From a virus: a DNA stretch of 30,376 nucleotides. Shown here in pieces: positions 1 to 7,948 of this stretch (position 1 is its first letter; every line of letters starts with the position of its first letter). The translations under genes were made by a program, and so were the position numbers. Below the pieces are notes generated by a model that made no database searches, was not told the origin of the DNA, and worked only from the letters and a program-made list of their open reading frames with translations. The stretch is from positions 1 to 30,376 of IMG/VR virus record IMGVR_UViG_3300046411_000678; one strand, 5' to 3'.

Positions 1-1239
1 ATCGACTAACTTTAACGCATTGCCCATCCTATCAATAGCAACAAAGCCTTCTCCGCTTGTTGCTTTAAAACCATTGCCATCAGCGGCAAAAGTTTGTGTA
101 CTTTGTAATTTACCCAGTTTAGCAATTATAACCAACTTTGCTTTGATCAGCATCATGTATAAATCATACACTGCTGTGATTTCTCCTGCATGTTGTTTTA
201 TAAACTCTACTGTTCTAACCATACTTTCTGTTTTAGCATCTTTTGTTGCCTGTCTTTTTACAGCATCAATTTTTTTAGTTGACATTTCAATCCATTTTAC
301 AACAAATTCTTTTGCTAAACTTTCAGGTGAACCTAAATCACCTGCTCTAATCTTGTTATTCACTGTGGCCTTTAGTTGTTGTAGGAAATCTTTACCTACT
401 AAATCGTTACCTTTCTCTAACCAATTAAATACATCTCTGCCAATTTTCTTAGTGTATGAATCTGCAGCGGCTATTGCTGACAGCACTTCTTTAGATTCTT
501 CTGCTGTCATTGTAACAGTACCTGATACATCTTTAATGTTGGCATCTGTTTGCCATACACTAGACGAACTGCCTAATCTGCTAGAGTCAAACCCAAATTT
601 AGCCTGTGTATCTGCTAAGTTAGGTCCGCCTGCATATTCTGTGTGCCACACTATGCCTAATTCTGCACTTAACATTTCTTTTGCAAGTTCGCTATCCTTA
701 GGAACTGCGTATGCAAGTGTGTTAGGCTTAAAATATATTAATTCTTCGCCGTCCTGTTGCATTTCCTTAATGTCTTTTTTGAGAAACATTAAGTCGCCTT
801 GTGCTACAGTGTCCCAATTTAGTTTGCTCAGATGCTGCAAACATACTTTTAATTTATCTCGTAATCCGCTACCATCTTGTTCGCCACGATCTGCGTGGTT
901 TGTTTCGATATCTTGATCTGTAAAGTTTAATTTTGCTTTTCCTGCAAACACACCTTTAGTTCCAACAAAAAATTTACCAGTTTGTGGGTCTTTACCAGCA
1001 ATGATAGCCGGTGAACCGTCCCACTTAACAGTCATATCAAATTGTCCTTTGGTGTTGCCCTCAAGCATCTGGTGCAAACTGTATAGATAGTCTACTGCTT
1101 CTTTGGCGCCTTGATAACCTTTGTTAAAAATGTTATCCTCTAGGTGCTCCATGTGAGTATTTTTACCTTCTGCTTCTAATAGAAGGCTTTCGTTCAATAC
1201 CCTAACAACAAAAGGTTTTGAAATCTCAACAAAACGCAT
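1..1239 (-). CDS. Conserved phage protein with KWDG motif (partial, runs off left edge)
   Basis: The frame opens with an ATG at 1239 and stays open to base 1, so the C-terminus is missing; at least 413 residues are present. The start abuts the stop of the upstream 933-aa gene (1240), suggesting translational coupling. I recall similar proteins of unknown function in T4-like marine phages (DUF6267-type, from memory). What can be seen is VKWDGSPAI at about residues 71-79, FFVGTKG at 90-96, QGDLMF at 147-152 and ELIYFKPN at 166-173. That order resembles motif I (KxDG), motif III and later motifs of covalent nucleotidyltransferases such as DNA and RNA ligases, which is inference. The gene ends an apparent late block and so could instead be a virion or assembly protein. 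The CDS is certain; the function is not. Confidence 0.85.
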   Translation of the reverse strand, partial: MRFVEISKPFVVRVLNESLLLEAEGKNTHMEHLEDNIFNKGYQGAKEAVDYLYSLHQMLEGNTKGQFDMTVKWDGSPAIIAGKDPQTGKFFVGTKGVFAGKAKLNFTDQDIETNHADRGEQDGSGLRDKLKVCLQHLSKLNWDTVAQGDLMFLKKDIKEMQQDGEELIYFKPNTLAYAVPKDSELAKEMLSAELGIVWHTEYAGGPNLADTQAKFGFDSSRLGSSSSVWQTDANIKDVSGTVTMTAEESKEVLSAIAAADSYTKKIGRDVFNWLEKGNDLVGKDFLQQLKATVNNKIRAGDLGSPESLAKEFVVKWIEMSTKKIDAVKRQATKDAKTESMVRTVEFIKQHAGEITAVYDLYMMLIKAKLVIIAKLGKLQSTQTFAADGNGFKATSGEGFVAIDRMGNALKLVD

Positions 1240-4041
1240 TTATATACCTGCTAAACTTTTCATTTCTTGGAAAGACACAGATTCTTCTAATGCATTTAGT
1301 TCTTTTAATGGAAACAACATCACATTGTTTTCCGTTACAGAAGCTCTATATCCTAAATCTTCCCAACTAAGGTTTACATATTCAAGTACCTTACACAAAT
1401 GCTCATATGCTTCTGTTCTCATACCTCTGGCTATTTTAACAAGATGCGTGTATAATTCTTTATTGTTTTTCATGAATTCTGGATTTCTTTTTAACACTGG
1501 TGCAACTGCACTTGCATATTGCGAAATCTCTTTAGGATCTCCGCCTGCTTTTAACTTAGTTGATAAAAGTTCAACCATGCCTTTTGCGGATTCAACATCT
1601 CCTGTTGATATAACTTTTTGTTGGTAGGCACCTAACTGTCTATGAGATTGTGAACTTAGTGGCTTAACATCTGGCTCTTGTTGAGCATCTGGCTGTGCTT
1701 GTGGTTGTTCAGGTTGCCCTGGCTGTTCTGGTTGCTCTGGCTTAGGTGTGCGACCACCTGCCATTGCACCACCAATAGCTGCGCCTGCAACACCTGCCGC
1801 TTTTCTAAATACTGAGCCTGGCTCGCCTCTGGTTTTTTGTCCTAGTCCTGGTGTTACACCAGACATGTAATCCTTTGCTTTGCCTATAATGCCTTTTTTA
1901 GGCTCTTGTCCTGTAACGTCAAGTCCTACTTGCTTCATTAAGTCTGCTTTCATGGCACCTGTAGCAGGAACTTCTTTAGGATCTAACCATTCACCTTGTT
2001 CTTTACTCCATGTGTATTGAATGTTGTTGACTTTTTTCTTTTCGCCGTCTTTAATTTGGTCTTGGCTGCCTTGTTTTGGTTCTGGTTGTCCACCTTGTGC
2101 CGGTTGTTGTCCACCGCTAGAACCGCCTGTAGGACCGTCTGTAGTGCCCTGTGCGCCACTTTGTTGTCCTTGGGCACCTTGTGCACCACCAGGTGCTTGT
2201 TGTTGCTGTTGAGGTTGTTCCTCACTACCTGGTGCTTGTGGTTGTTCAGGTTGTTCCTCACTACCTGGTGCTTGTGGTTGTTCAGGTTGTCCTGGCTGTT
2301 GAACTCCAGGTCTACCTGCTTGTTTTTGTCCGCCTTGTGCTTTTTGTTGTTGCGTAGGGGCAGGTAACATCTTTGATACTTGCGTTACATCACCTGGTTC
2401 CATTCCTGCTTGGGCTAAAACATTTGCAACTGATTGTGCATCGGTTGGTTTTTTGGCTCTTGTCCATAAACTTGATAACTTTTTAAACGTAATAGTGTTG
2501 CCTAACTCTTTTGCGGCTGCACTTGCACCACCTGCAACAGCACCACCTGCTTTCTTAGCGGCATCACCTACTTTGGCCACAGCATTTGAAGCAAATTTCT
2601 TGATATCTGCTAATCCAATTTCGTTTACTATTTGCTGTTCTGCTTCGTTAAGAGGTACACCAGCCATGTGCTTTGTGTAAATTAGTTCATAATTAACACT
2701 TTCTTTTGCTTTTTCTTCTGAATCTGGCTCTTGCTCAGGTTCTTTTTCGTTATCTCTGCCAACAGTGGCGGCTGTTGCGGCACCTTGTCCTAGTGCTGCC
2801 GCCATATCTGCTATATTCTGGACTTTAGATATATCATTTGCTGTATTACCTGTGAGTGATGCAATTTCTGCTTGTAGTGCAGGGTCCTCTAGTGCGGCTC
2901 TTCCTGCAGCATCAATAGCATTTGCTGCTTCTTTACCGGCACTTATGATCTGTTTTAGTGCTGCTTGATCAGTATTTGCTTTAACTTGTTCAATGTAGTT
3001 GTATGCTTTTGCCATTGCTTCTATTTTTTCTTCAGAGAATGCTCTTCCAGCGGATTGTGCATCTCTCACAAGTCCTCGGTATGTGTCATATTGTTCGCCG
3101 CTCATGACAGTTGGACCACTAAAATAATTACCTGCAACACTATTCGTATTCGCCACTTCAAATTGTACATAAGTGTCTGGGAATGTTTTATCTAATAATT
3201 CTTTTGCTGGACCGCTCTTGGCTATTTCATCAGCAGTGTATTCTGCCACTTTTGCATCTTGTAATGCTTGTTGAGCTGAGGCTAAATCTGCTTCAGCACC
3301 ACTTGCAAACATGTCTTTTAGCTCAGTGCTCAAATATTCAAATGCTTTACCTGCTAAGAAACCAAGTGCGGCTGTCTTAGCACCTTTGCCCACTGCTGTT
3401 GATAATTTATCTCCAGCAAGTAAATCATTTCCTAGTCTAAGAACAAAACCTGCTGTGGCACCACCTGCTGGACCACCCGCAAAAGCGGCTGCCGTGGTTA
3501 ATAGACCTATTAAGAATTTTGTTTTACCTGGATTATCTTTAGCAGCTTGTGCCATTGTTTCAATGGCTTTATTAATTTTAGAGTCTTTGCCGCCTAATTT
3601 TTGGTTTAAATCTAATTTTGCTTTGTCAAATGCTCTATCTAAACCTTGTACTGGTTTAGTATCTTGGATAATTTTACCTAATTCATTAATTTTAGCATTG
3701 ATTTGAGCAACAACACCACTGGCTAATTTAACACCACCTGCTACTGCTTTACCTGCAACGGCAGCTTTCTCTCCTGCCTTGCCTGCTAGTGTTTGATATT
3801 TTCCTGAATTCTGTGCAAATGTTTCTGCATCTTTGAATATGGCAGATATTTGATTAGCAGTGAGGTCTGCCTCTGAAAGTTTTTCGTATTCTTCTAGTAA
3901 AGGCCAAAGTTCTTGTTCCCATATATTAATATGAGACTTTGTTTCTTCATCTAGTTGACGCCAAACACTTTCTGTGAGTAATTTATGACTTTTGCTTTCG
4001 TGTAAATTTAGACTATTGTAAAGGTTATCGCGTAGTATCAT
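1240..4041 (-). CDS. Large Ala/Gly/Gln/Pro-rich probable virion protein
   Basis: A 933-aa protein I cannot assign to a named family. Residues 1-80 are mixed and charged. Residues 80-240 are Ala/Gly/Lys-rich with a hydrophobic stretch near 174-200 that could be membrane-interacting or a packed core helix. Residues about 570-660 are a Gln/Pro/Gly linker containing a 12-residue repeat of the type QPEQPQAPGSEE, and a second Pro/Gln tract lies near 763-790. The last 130 residues look globular. Length, composition and position behind a late-type promoter with the 88-aa gene suggest a structural or internal head/tail protein; that is inference. The start overlaps the end of the 88-aa gene by 17 bp. 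Other frames here are open only because of the repetitive composition. Confidence 0.85.
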   Translation of the reverse strand: MILRDNLYNSLNLHESKSHKLLTESVWRQLDEETKSHINIWEQELWPLLEEYEKLSEADLTANQISAIFKDAETFAQNSGKYQTLAGKAGEKAAVAGKAVAGGVKLASGVVAQINAKINELGKIIQDTKPVQGLDRAFDKAKLDLNQKLGGKDSKINKAIETMAQAAKDNPGKTKFLIGLLTTAAAFAGGPAGGATAGFVLRLGNDLLAGDKLSTAVGKGAKTAALGFLAGKAFEYLSTELKDMFASGAEADLASAQQALQDAKVAEYTADEIAKSGPAKELLDKTFPDTYVQFEVANTNSVAGNYFSGPTVMSGEQYDTYRGLVRDAQSAGRAFSEEKIEAMAKAYNYIEQVKANTDQAALKQIISAGKEAANAIDAAGRAALEDPALQAEIASLTGNTANDISKVQNIADMAAALGQGAATAATVGRDNEKEPEQEPDSEEKAKESVNYELIYTKHMAGVPLNEAEQQIVNEIGLADIKKFASNAVAKVGDAAKKAGGAVAGGASAAAKELGNTITFKKLSSLWTRAKKPTDAQSVANVLAQAGMEPGDVTQVSKMLPAPTQQQKAQGGQKQAGRPGVQQPGQPEQPQAPGSEEQPEQPQAPGSEEQPQQQQQAPGGAQGAQGQQSGAQGTTDGPTGGSSGGQQPAQGGQPEPKQGSQDQIKDGEKKKVNNIQYTWSKEQGEWLDPKEVPATGAMKADLMKQVGLDVTGQEPKKGIIGKAKDYMSGVTPGLGQKTRGEPGSVFRKAAGVAGAAIGGAMAGGRTPKPEQPEQPGQPEQPQAQPDAQQEPDVKPLSSQSHRQLGAYQQKVISTGDVESAKGMVELLSTKLKAGGDPKEISQYASAVAPVLKRNPEFMKNNKELYTHLVKIARGMRTEAYEHLCKVLEYVNLSWEDLGYRASVTENNVMLFPLKELNALEESVSFQEMKSLAGI
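2213..2284. repeat. Two perfect tandem copies of a 36-bp coding repeat
   Basis: Copies at 2213-2248 and 2249-2284 are identical, and a degenerate third copy starts at 2285. The period is a multiple of three and encodes a 12-residue Gln/Pro/Glu linker unit inside the 933-aa protein. There are no spacers and no cas genes, so this is not a CRISPR array. Confidence 0.9.
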
Positions 4042-4291
4042 TATCTTTCCTCTGACTTTCCTTAATAACTTTCTTAATACCTCTACTAAATTTCAAAGGA
4101 TCTCTGCCTTTGATACTGTTTACTAGTCTATTAGAAAGATCTTTAGCGGTGTCAGAGTCATAATGTAACTCTATTTGTTCTAATAAGTTGATTGCACTGT
4201 TAATAACGTGGTCAGCTCTATTTTCCACAGAGTAATCTCTGTCTCGATCTACTGATATTTGATTTAATTCTGCTAAAATACTTTTACGCAC
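4025..4291 (-). CDS. Conserved small phage protein, unknown function
   Basis: An 88-aa protein, highly charged and predicted helical, with no cysteines and no membrane segment. I recall similar small proteins, with a start like MRKSILAEL and a core like AKDLSNRLVNSI, in T4-like marine phages without a known function. It is the first gene after the late-type promoter at 4322-4330 and overlaps the start of the 933-aa gene by 17 bp, so the two are probably co-translated. A role in virion assembly fits the context but is inference. Confidence 0.75.
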   Translation of the reverse strand: MRKSILAELNQISVDRDRDYSVENRADHVINSAINLLEQIELHYDSDTAKDLSNRLVNSIKGRDPLKFSRGIKKVIKESQRKDNDTTR

Positions 4292-4321
4292 AACTTCTCC
4301 ACCGATAAATTGTTATTAACA

Positions 4322-4330
4322 CTATTTATC
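4322..4330 (-). promoter_or_regulatory. T4-like late promoter box (GATAAATAG)
   Basis: Reading the minus strand, GATAAATAG lies about 31 nt upstream of the ATG at 4291, in the short gap between gp41 and the 88-aa gene. T4 late promoters use TATAAATA as their only strong element, read by a phage sigma factor. The match and spacing fit a late start for the structural block; an AT-rich chance match cannot be excluded. Confidence 0.55.
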
Positions 4331-4333
4331 AAA

Positions 4334-5719
4334 TCAGAAGTCATCATTCTTCTTCAGAAACTCATACATGTTGAGTGCTTGAGTCACTGCGTCTTTTTCT
4401 TCTTCGCCTTCTGCTTTTATACTACTTGATCTTTTTAGTTGATCGACGAGATTACCTGTGGTCACAGTCATTGCATCCTCGTCTCCTTCCTCTAAATCCT
4501 CAATCCTCAGTGTATCTGGATCAAATTTTAGGTCTACTTTTGTGCCTACACCAGCACTACTACGAGTTTTCATGAACTGTATTTGATATCTACCACGTTC
4601 TCTCATAGCATTACTTGTAAATATACCCACAACATTATCTGCTGTTTGTATTTTACTAATACCACCTGCAATATGATGGTGGTCAAATTCTATTTCTTCT
4701 ACAGCACCTCTATTCAACTGCGATGCTGTTACCATTAGCAACTCACGTTCCATTGCTAAGTTACGCAACTCCTCAGATACAAACTTATCTTTAATAAATG
4801 TGTTTTCTGCACTTACTTTACCATTAATTGGCATCATTAAATCCAAGTAATCTATTAATAAACAGTCTACTTTCTCACCACATTGTATCTCATATTCACG
4901 CAAGAACACTCTTAAATCATTGGCATTAACACCATTTGGCATGTATTTTACTCTGAGTTTACCAGCACCTTTGGCTTTCATACGCACTCTTAGGTCTACA
5001 TCATCGATGTTTTTCATAACTTCACGTGTGCCATAGCCACTTACCATTGCATCTAGACGCATACTAATTAGTTGTTCACTAAGTTCTAAACTAACATAAA
5101 CAACGTTCATGCCTGCCATCACCCAATTTACAGCAAAGTTCTGTAAGAATAAACTTTTACCTGCACCAGAACCTCCTGCAAATATTGTTATCTCTCCCCT
5201 GTTTAGTCCACCATATAGTTTCTGATCTATGCCTTTCCAGCCTGTGCTTGTTGCACCTGCTTGTTTTTTAATCCATTCTAGCCTTTCCTTTGGATTTTCA
5301 AAATAGTCTAAACCTAAGTCTTTTACGAGTCCTATTTGACTTGCTGCTTTAATTTTTGTTTCTACTTCGCCATAACTTTGTTTTTCTAACAAGTCTGTGC
5401 TTTCAATAATTGCTTTTTCTAAGCCTTTGTGTCTACAAAATGTTTCAAACTCATTTAGGAACCAGTTGTGGTGATCTGGTGTTACATTATCTATAGGCTC
5501 TAATTCAATTTTGCCTACTGCTTGGATTTGATCTAGTGTTGGGATAGAATTGTATTCTGTGCTATGATTTTTTAACAATTCAACTGCTGGTTGAAACTTT
5601 CTGCTGAACCATGCGGGTTCAACAATATTTTGACATCTAGAGAATAGTGTAGGATCACTAATCAAAAATCTCAAGAACAATTCTTGTATTTCTTCGTTAT
5701 ACTCTTTGATATCGCTCAT
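4334..5719 (-). CDS. 41: Replicative DNA helicase, gp41 (DnaB family)
   Basis: A 461-aa RecA-fold hexameric helicase that unwinds DNA ahead of the T4-type replisome and pairs with primase gp61. The N-terminal 140 residues form the helical domain. Walker A is AGGSGAGKS at 181-189. The SLELS segment at 210-214 carries the likely catalytic glutamate (E212), and Walker B is CLLIDYLDLM with D290. A DnaB-like ATASQLNRG-type segment (here VTASQLNRG) follows, then a strand ending with an arginine-rich RERGRYQIQF. The C-terminal tail is acidic. Length matches T4 gp41 (about 475 aa). Its ATG overlaps the primase stop as ATGA, so primase and helicase form one operon driven by the promoter at 6700-6728. 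Confidence 0.96.
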   Translation of the reverse strand: MSDIKEYNEEIQELFLRFLISDPTLFSRCQNIVEPAWFSRKFQPAVELLKNHSTEYNSIPTLDQIQAVGKIELEPIDNVTPDHHNWFLNEFETFCRHKGLEKAIIESTDLLEKQSYGEVETKIKAASQIGLVKDLGLDYFENPKERLEWIKKQAGATSTGWKGIDQKLYGGLNRGEITIFAGGSGAGKSLFLQNFAVNWVMAGMNVVYVSLELSEQLISMRLDAMVSGYGTREVMKNIDDVDLRVRMKAKGAGKLRVKYMPNGVNANDLRVFLREYEIQCGEKVDCLLIDYLDLMMPINGKVSAENTFIKDKFVSEELRNLAMERELLMVTASQLNRGAVEEIEFDHHHIAGGISKIQTADNVVGIFTSNAMRERGRYQIQFMKTRSSAGVGTKVDLKFDPDTLRIEDLEEGDEDAMTVTTGNLVDQLKRSSSIKAEGEEEKDAVTQALNMYEFLKKNDDF

Positions 5720-6693
5720 AACATTCTCATTTTTACTTGTGATTTAATCTTATTATTCGTTGCGTACTTAATTATACTTGCAACTGTTAAAAGTCTGCCA
5801 TATTTGGCTACAGCATCAGCTGCATCTTTGCATTCTGCATGCCATGGCGGGAAACTTACTTCCCATCCTAACTCCAATGCTTGTTCAATTAGATCTTTAC
5901 CCGAACTATCTCTGTCGGGGCATAGTATAACACGTTTGCCTAACCTATCAATTAGGTGTGCCTGCTCTGCTGTTACACTATTACCCATTACACTAACGCC
6001 GTCAACTAATATTGCATCGAATACACCTTCTGTTACAATAACTATTTCTCTTTCGTTATTAGCAAATGCATCAACATTAAACACATATCCAGGCTGTAAT
6101 TTATGCAAATACTTTGGTGTCTTCTTATCTGGTGGGCTGATATGTCTTCCTGTCCAACCTACTATTTCTCCATTGTATGTAAACGGTACTATAACTCTGC
6201 GTTTATTTGCAATGTCGTCAAAGTGGAGTAATGGATATACACCCAGTATACCTCTGTCTTTTGCATACTGCTTCAGTTCGTTATCATCAGATAGTGACTC
6301 TATCATTTTAACATTCTCTGGCAGTACTACTGTGTCAAACTTGCTGAGATTGTACACATAGTTTGATTCATCTTGCTCTTGTATTTCGTCAGCAACCTTG
6401 AGCAACTCCATCTGTGCATTGTGTATGTCTGCTTCTGTTGCACCGAGTCTCATCACTACATCCTTATACTTTTTACCCATATAAGGACTCATACCCCAAC
6501 CTGTTTTGTATCCACAGTTAAAACAGTTATAACTTATCTTAGCACCATTACTAATTACACCAGCACGTTTACGAGTATCATTGCACATAGGACAGTCAAA
6601 GGTTGTCCAACCACTTGGAGTTTTACTACTCCTCACTGGCAAATTATCTATCAATAATCTATGTACTTGTTCTACTATAGAATCCACTGTCAT
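5716..6693 (-). CDS. 61: DNA primase, gp61
   Basis: A 325-aa primase that makes RNA primers for lagging-strand synthesis together with gp41. The N-terminal zinc-binding motif is visible as CPMC (C34, C37) and CFNC (C57, C60). The toprim catalytic core has VTEGVFDA around 220-227, with the metal-binding glutamate, and CPDRD at 258-262 with the two aspartates. Length is close to T4 gp61 (342 aa). The ATG at 6693 is only 7 nt downstream of a TAAAAT -10 box, with no Shine-Dalgarno in between, so the mRNA is probably leaderless. It is first in an operon with gp41. Confidence 0.95.
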   Translation of the reverse strand: MTVDSIVEQVHRLLIDNLPVRSSKTPSGWTTFDCPMCNDTRKRAGVISNGAKISYNCFNCGYKTGWGMSPYMGKKYKDVVMRLGATEADIHNAQMELLKVADEIQEQDESNYVYNLSKFDTVVLPENVKMIESLSDDNELKQYAKDRGILGVYPLLHFDDIANKRRVIVPFTYNGEIVGWTGRHISPPDKKTPKYLHKLQPGYVFNVDAFANNEREIVIVTEGVFDAILVDGVSVMGNSVTAEQAHLIDRLGKRVILCPDRDSSGKDLIEQALELGWEVSFPPWHAECKDAADAVAKYGRLLTVASIIKYATNNKIKSQVKMRML

Positions 6694-6699
6694 GCGTGT

Positions 6700-6728
6700 A
6701 TTTTAGCAGACATTGAGCTGAATGTCAA
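6700..6728 (-). promoter_or_regulatory. Sigma-70 promoter for primase-helicase operon
   Basis: On the minus strand the -35 is TTGACA (6723-6728) and the -10 is TAAAAT (6700-6705), with exactly 17 bp between. The expected +1 is at or within a base of the A of the primase ATG (6693), implying leaderless translation. Confidence 0.85.
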
Positions 6729-6736
6729 GACGTTTT

Positions 6737-7525
6737 TTAATTTCTGAGTTGTACTTTTGAAATAGTGCTGTTAGCATCATCTGGGTAACTTATTACTCTT
6801 ACCCAATTTGCATTTACTTTAAATGATCTATATATAATGCTACTGCTATCCGATAATGCAATGTTGCTAGTAACATCAAACCAATCATGGCTTGTATCAT
6901 CACTACCCGGTGCTCCTAGCAAACAACTTGCCTGTATCTTAACGTTGCCTGTGTATGTGCTTGGCCATATTGCAACACTGTGTTGTGCGTCATTAAAATT
7001 TCTATCCAAGTTACCAAACATAGCACTGGTAACAAATACATTACTTGATGTCTCTGTTAAAGATTCATCTACCTGTGTTGGTACTGGATCAAATACTGCT
7101 TGTCCAGAAATTTCAATATCAAATGAGATATCATTATTTTGATTTGAATAGATTGGTAAGTCTGTGCCTTCACTGTTTGTTCTTGTGATATAAATTTTAT
7201 ATAGACCTGCATCAATGTTTTCTATGTCACCTTTTGTGAGGTAAAGTTTTACAATACCTACATCACTGGTGTTCTCAAGTCTCTTGGTTACTAAACGTTT
7301 CTTAGTTGCAGGGTTTACTAAGTATGCAACTAGTTCATCTGTAAAAACACTTTGAAGTTTTCTATCTCTGTTTCTGATATTAAACTTAATTGTGTTTGTT
7401 AATCCTTTATGTGCTATTAATGATTTATTGTTCATTGGTCTGTTATCCACGTAAAAACTGTTGGTGGTGACCACAAGGTCCACTGCATCTTCATACAAAA
7501 ATAGTCTGTGATCGCCATAATCCAT
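6737..7525 (-). CDS. Probable virion protein with Ig-like/BppU-like N-terminus
   Basis: A 262-aa protein rich in beta-forming residues, with no enzyme motif. Residues about 30-140 (SLIAHKGLTNTIKFNIRNRD, then strands with NPATKKRLV and AGLYKIYITR) resemble the immunoglobulin-like N-terminal module of baseplate upper and tail-fibre proteins; this is pattern recognition, not a search. The C-terminal half is Ser/Asp/Asn-rich, with VRVISYPDD near the end. It stands alone between two divergent or oppositely regulated units and has a late-type box just upstream (7549-7557), which supports a structural role. Which particle part it belongs to cannot be told from sequence. Confidence 0.75.
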   Translation of the reverse strand: MDYGDHRLFLYEDAVDLVVTTNSFYVDNRPMNNKSLIAHKGLTNTIKFNIRNRDRKLQSVFTDELVAYLVNPATKKRLVTKRLENTSDVGIVKLYLTKGDIENIDAGLYKIYITRTNSEGTDLPIYSNQNNDISFDIEISGQAVFDPVPTQVDESLTETSSNVFVTSAMFGNLDRNFNDAQHSVAIWPSTYTGNVKIQASCLLGAPGSDDTSHDWFDVTSNIALSDSSSIIYRSFKVNANWVRVISYPDDANSTISKVQLRN

Positions 7526-7548
7526 AAAATATATACCTTTCTATTGTA

Positions 7549-7557
7549 GTATTTATC
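7549..7557 (-). promoter_or_regulatory. T4-like late promoter box (GATAAATAC)
   Basis: GATAAATAC on the minus strand lies 24-32 nt upstream of the ATG at 7525, in the 54-bp divergent gap. Spacing is good for a late transcript of the likely virion gene. A small dyad TTTACC-AAA-GGTAAA (7558-7572) lies immediately beside it. Confidence 0.55.
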
Positions 7558-7579
7558 TTTACCAAAGGTAAATATCGTT

Positions 7580-7948
7580 ATGCAAGATATTGATCGAGAG
7601 CGGCTCCCCTTTATAACTGGAATCAAATACTCGAATGAAGAATATTACGGCATAGTAGTTAATTACGATAATACAATACTCACTTTATACGACCTGTCTA
7701 AGATGCCTGATCAAAAGACAAGACAGGAATTTGTTAACCTAGGAGAAACTTGGTGGTGGGAGTCAAACAGACAACTACCAATTGACGTTTTCCTTCATCA
7801 CGAAATGAAATCATTCCAGCCCTTTCTCACTACAGTGGTGATGAAAGATGTTGAACATCTATTTGGTCCTATGACCAGTCTTCAAAACTTACTTAAAAAA
7901 CGTATCAAACGTAGAGGCATTCAGCTCGTAAAAAAACAAGACGATTAA
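7580..7948 (+). CDS. Conserved T4-like phage protein on the opposite strand, unknown function
   Basis: A 122-aa protein, and one of the very few plus-strand genes here. It has a tryptophan-rich centre (GETWWWESNRQLP, about residues 51-63) and a basic C-terminus (KKRIKRRG), which suggests nucleic-acid contact. I recall close relatives across marine T4-like phages with no assigned role. A weak AAGG-type site lies about 10 nt before the ATG. Its stop codon overlaps the stop of the convergent 192-aa gene by 4 bp (TTAA at 7945-7948), and no terminator separates them. The minus strand has no competing gene, so the call is firm. Confidence 0.8.
   Translation: MQDIDRERLPFITGIKYSNEEYYGIVVNYDNTILTLYDLSKMPDQKTRQEFVNLGETWWWESNRQLPIDVFLHHEMKSFQPFLTTVVMKDVEHLFGPMTSLQNLLKKRIKRRGIQLVKKQDD

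Noticed and set aside
20-916. 298-codon open frame on the plus strand
   Set aside because: It lies opposite the partial KWDG protein, which has recognisable motifs and continues the operon; the plus-strand product is Ser/Leu-rich as expected from a complementary frame.
2213-2300. CRISPR-like repeat
   Set aside because: Copies are adjacent without spacers, in frame and coding, with no cas genes.
1996-2367. Long open frames on both strands in the Gln/Pro-rich region
   Set aside because: They result from the repetitive composition of the 933-aa gene; products are Leu/Cys or Asn/Lys runs without protein-like pattern.
5684-6361. 225-codon open frame on the plus strand
   Set aside because: It is opposite primase gp61, whose zinc and toprim motifs are clear.
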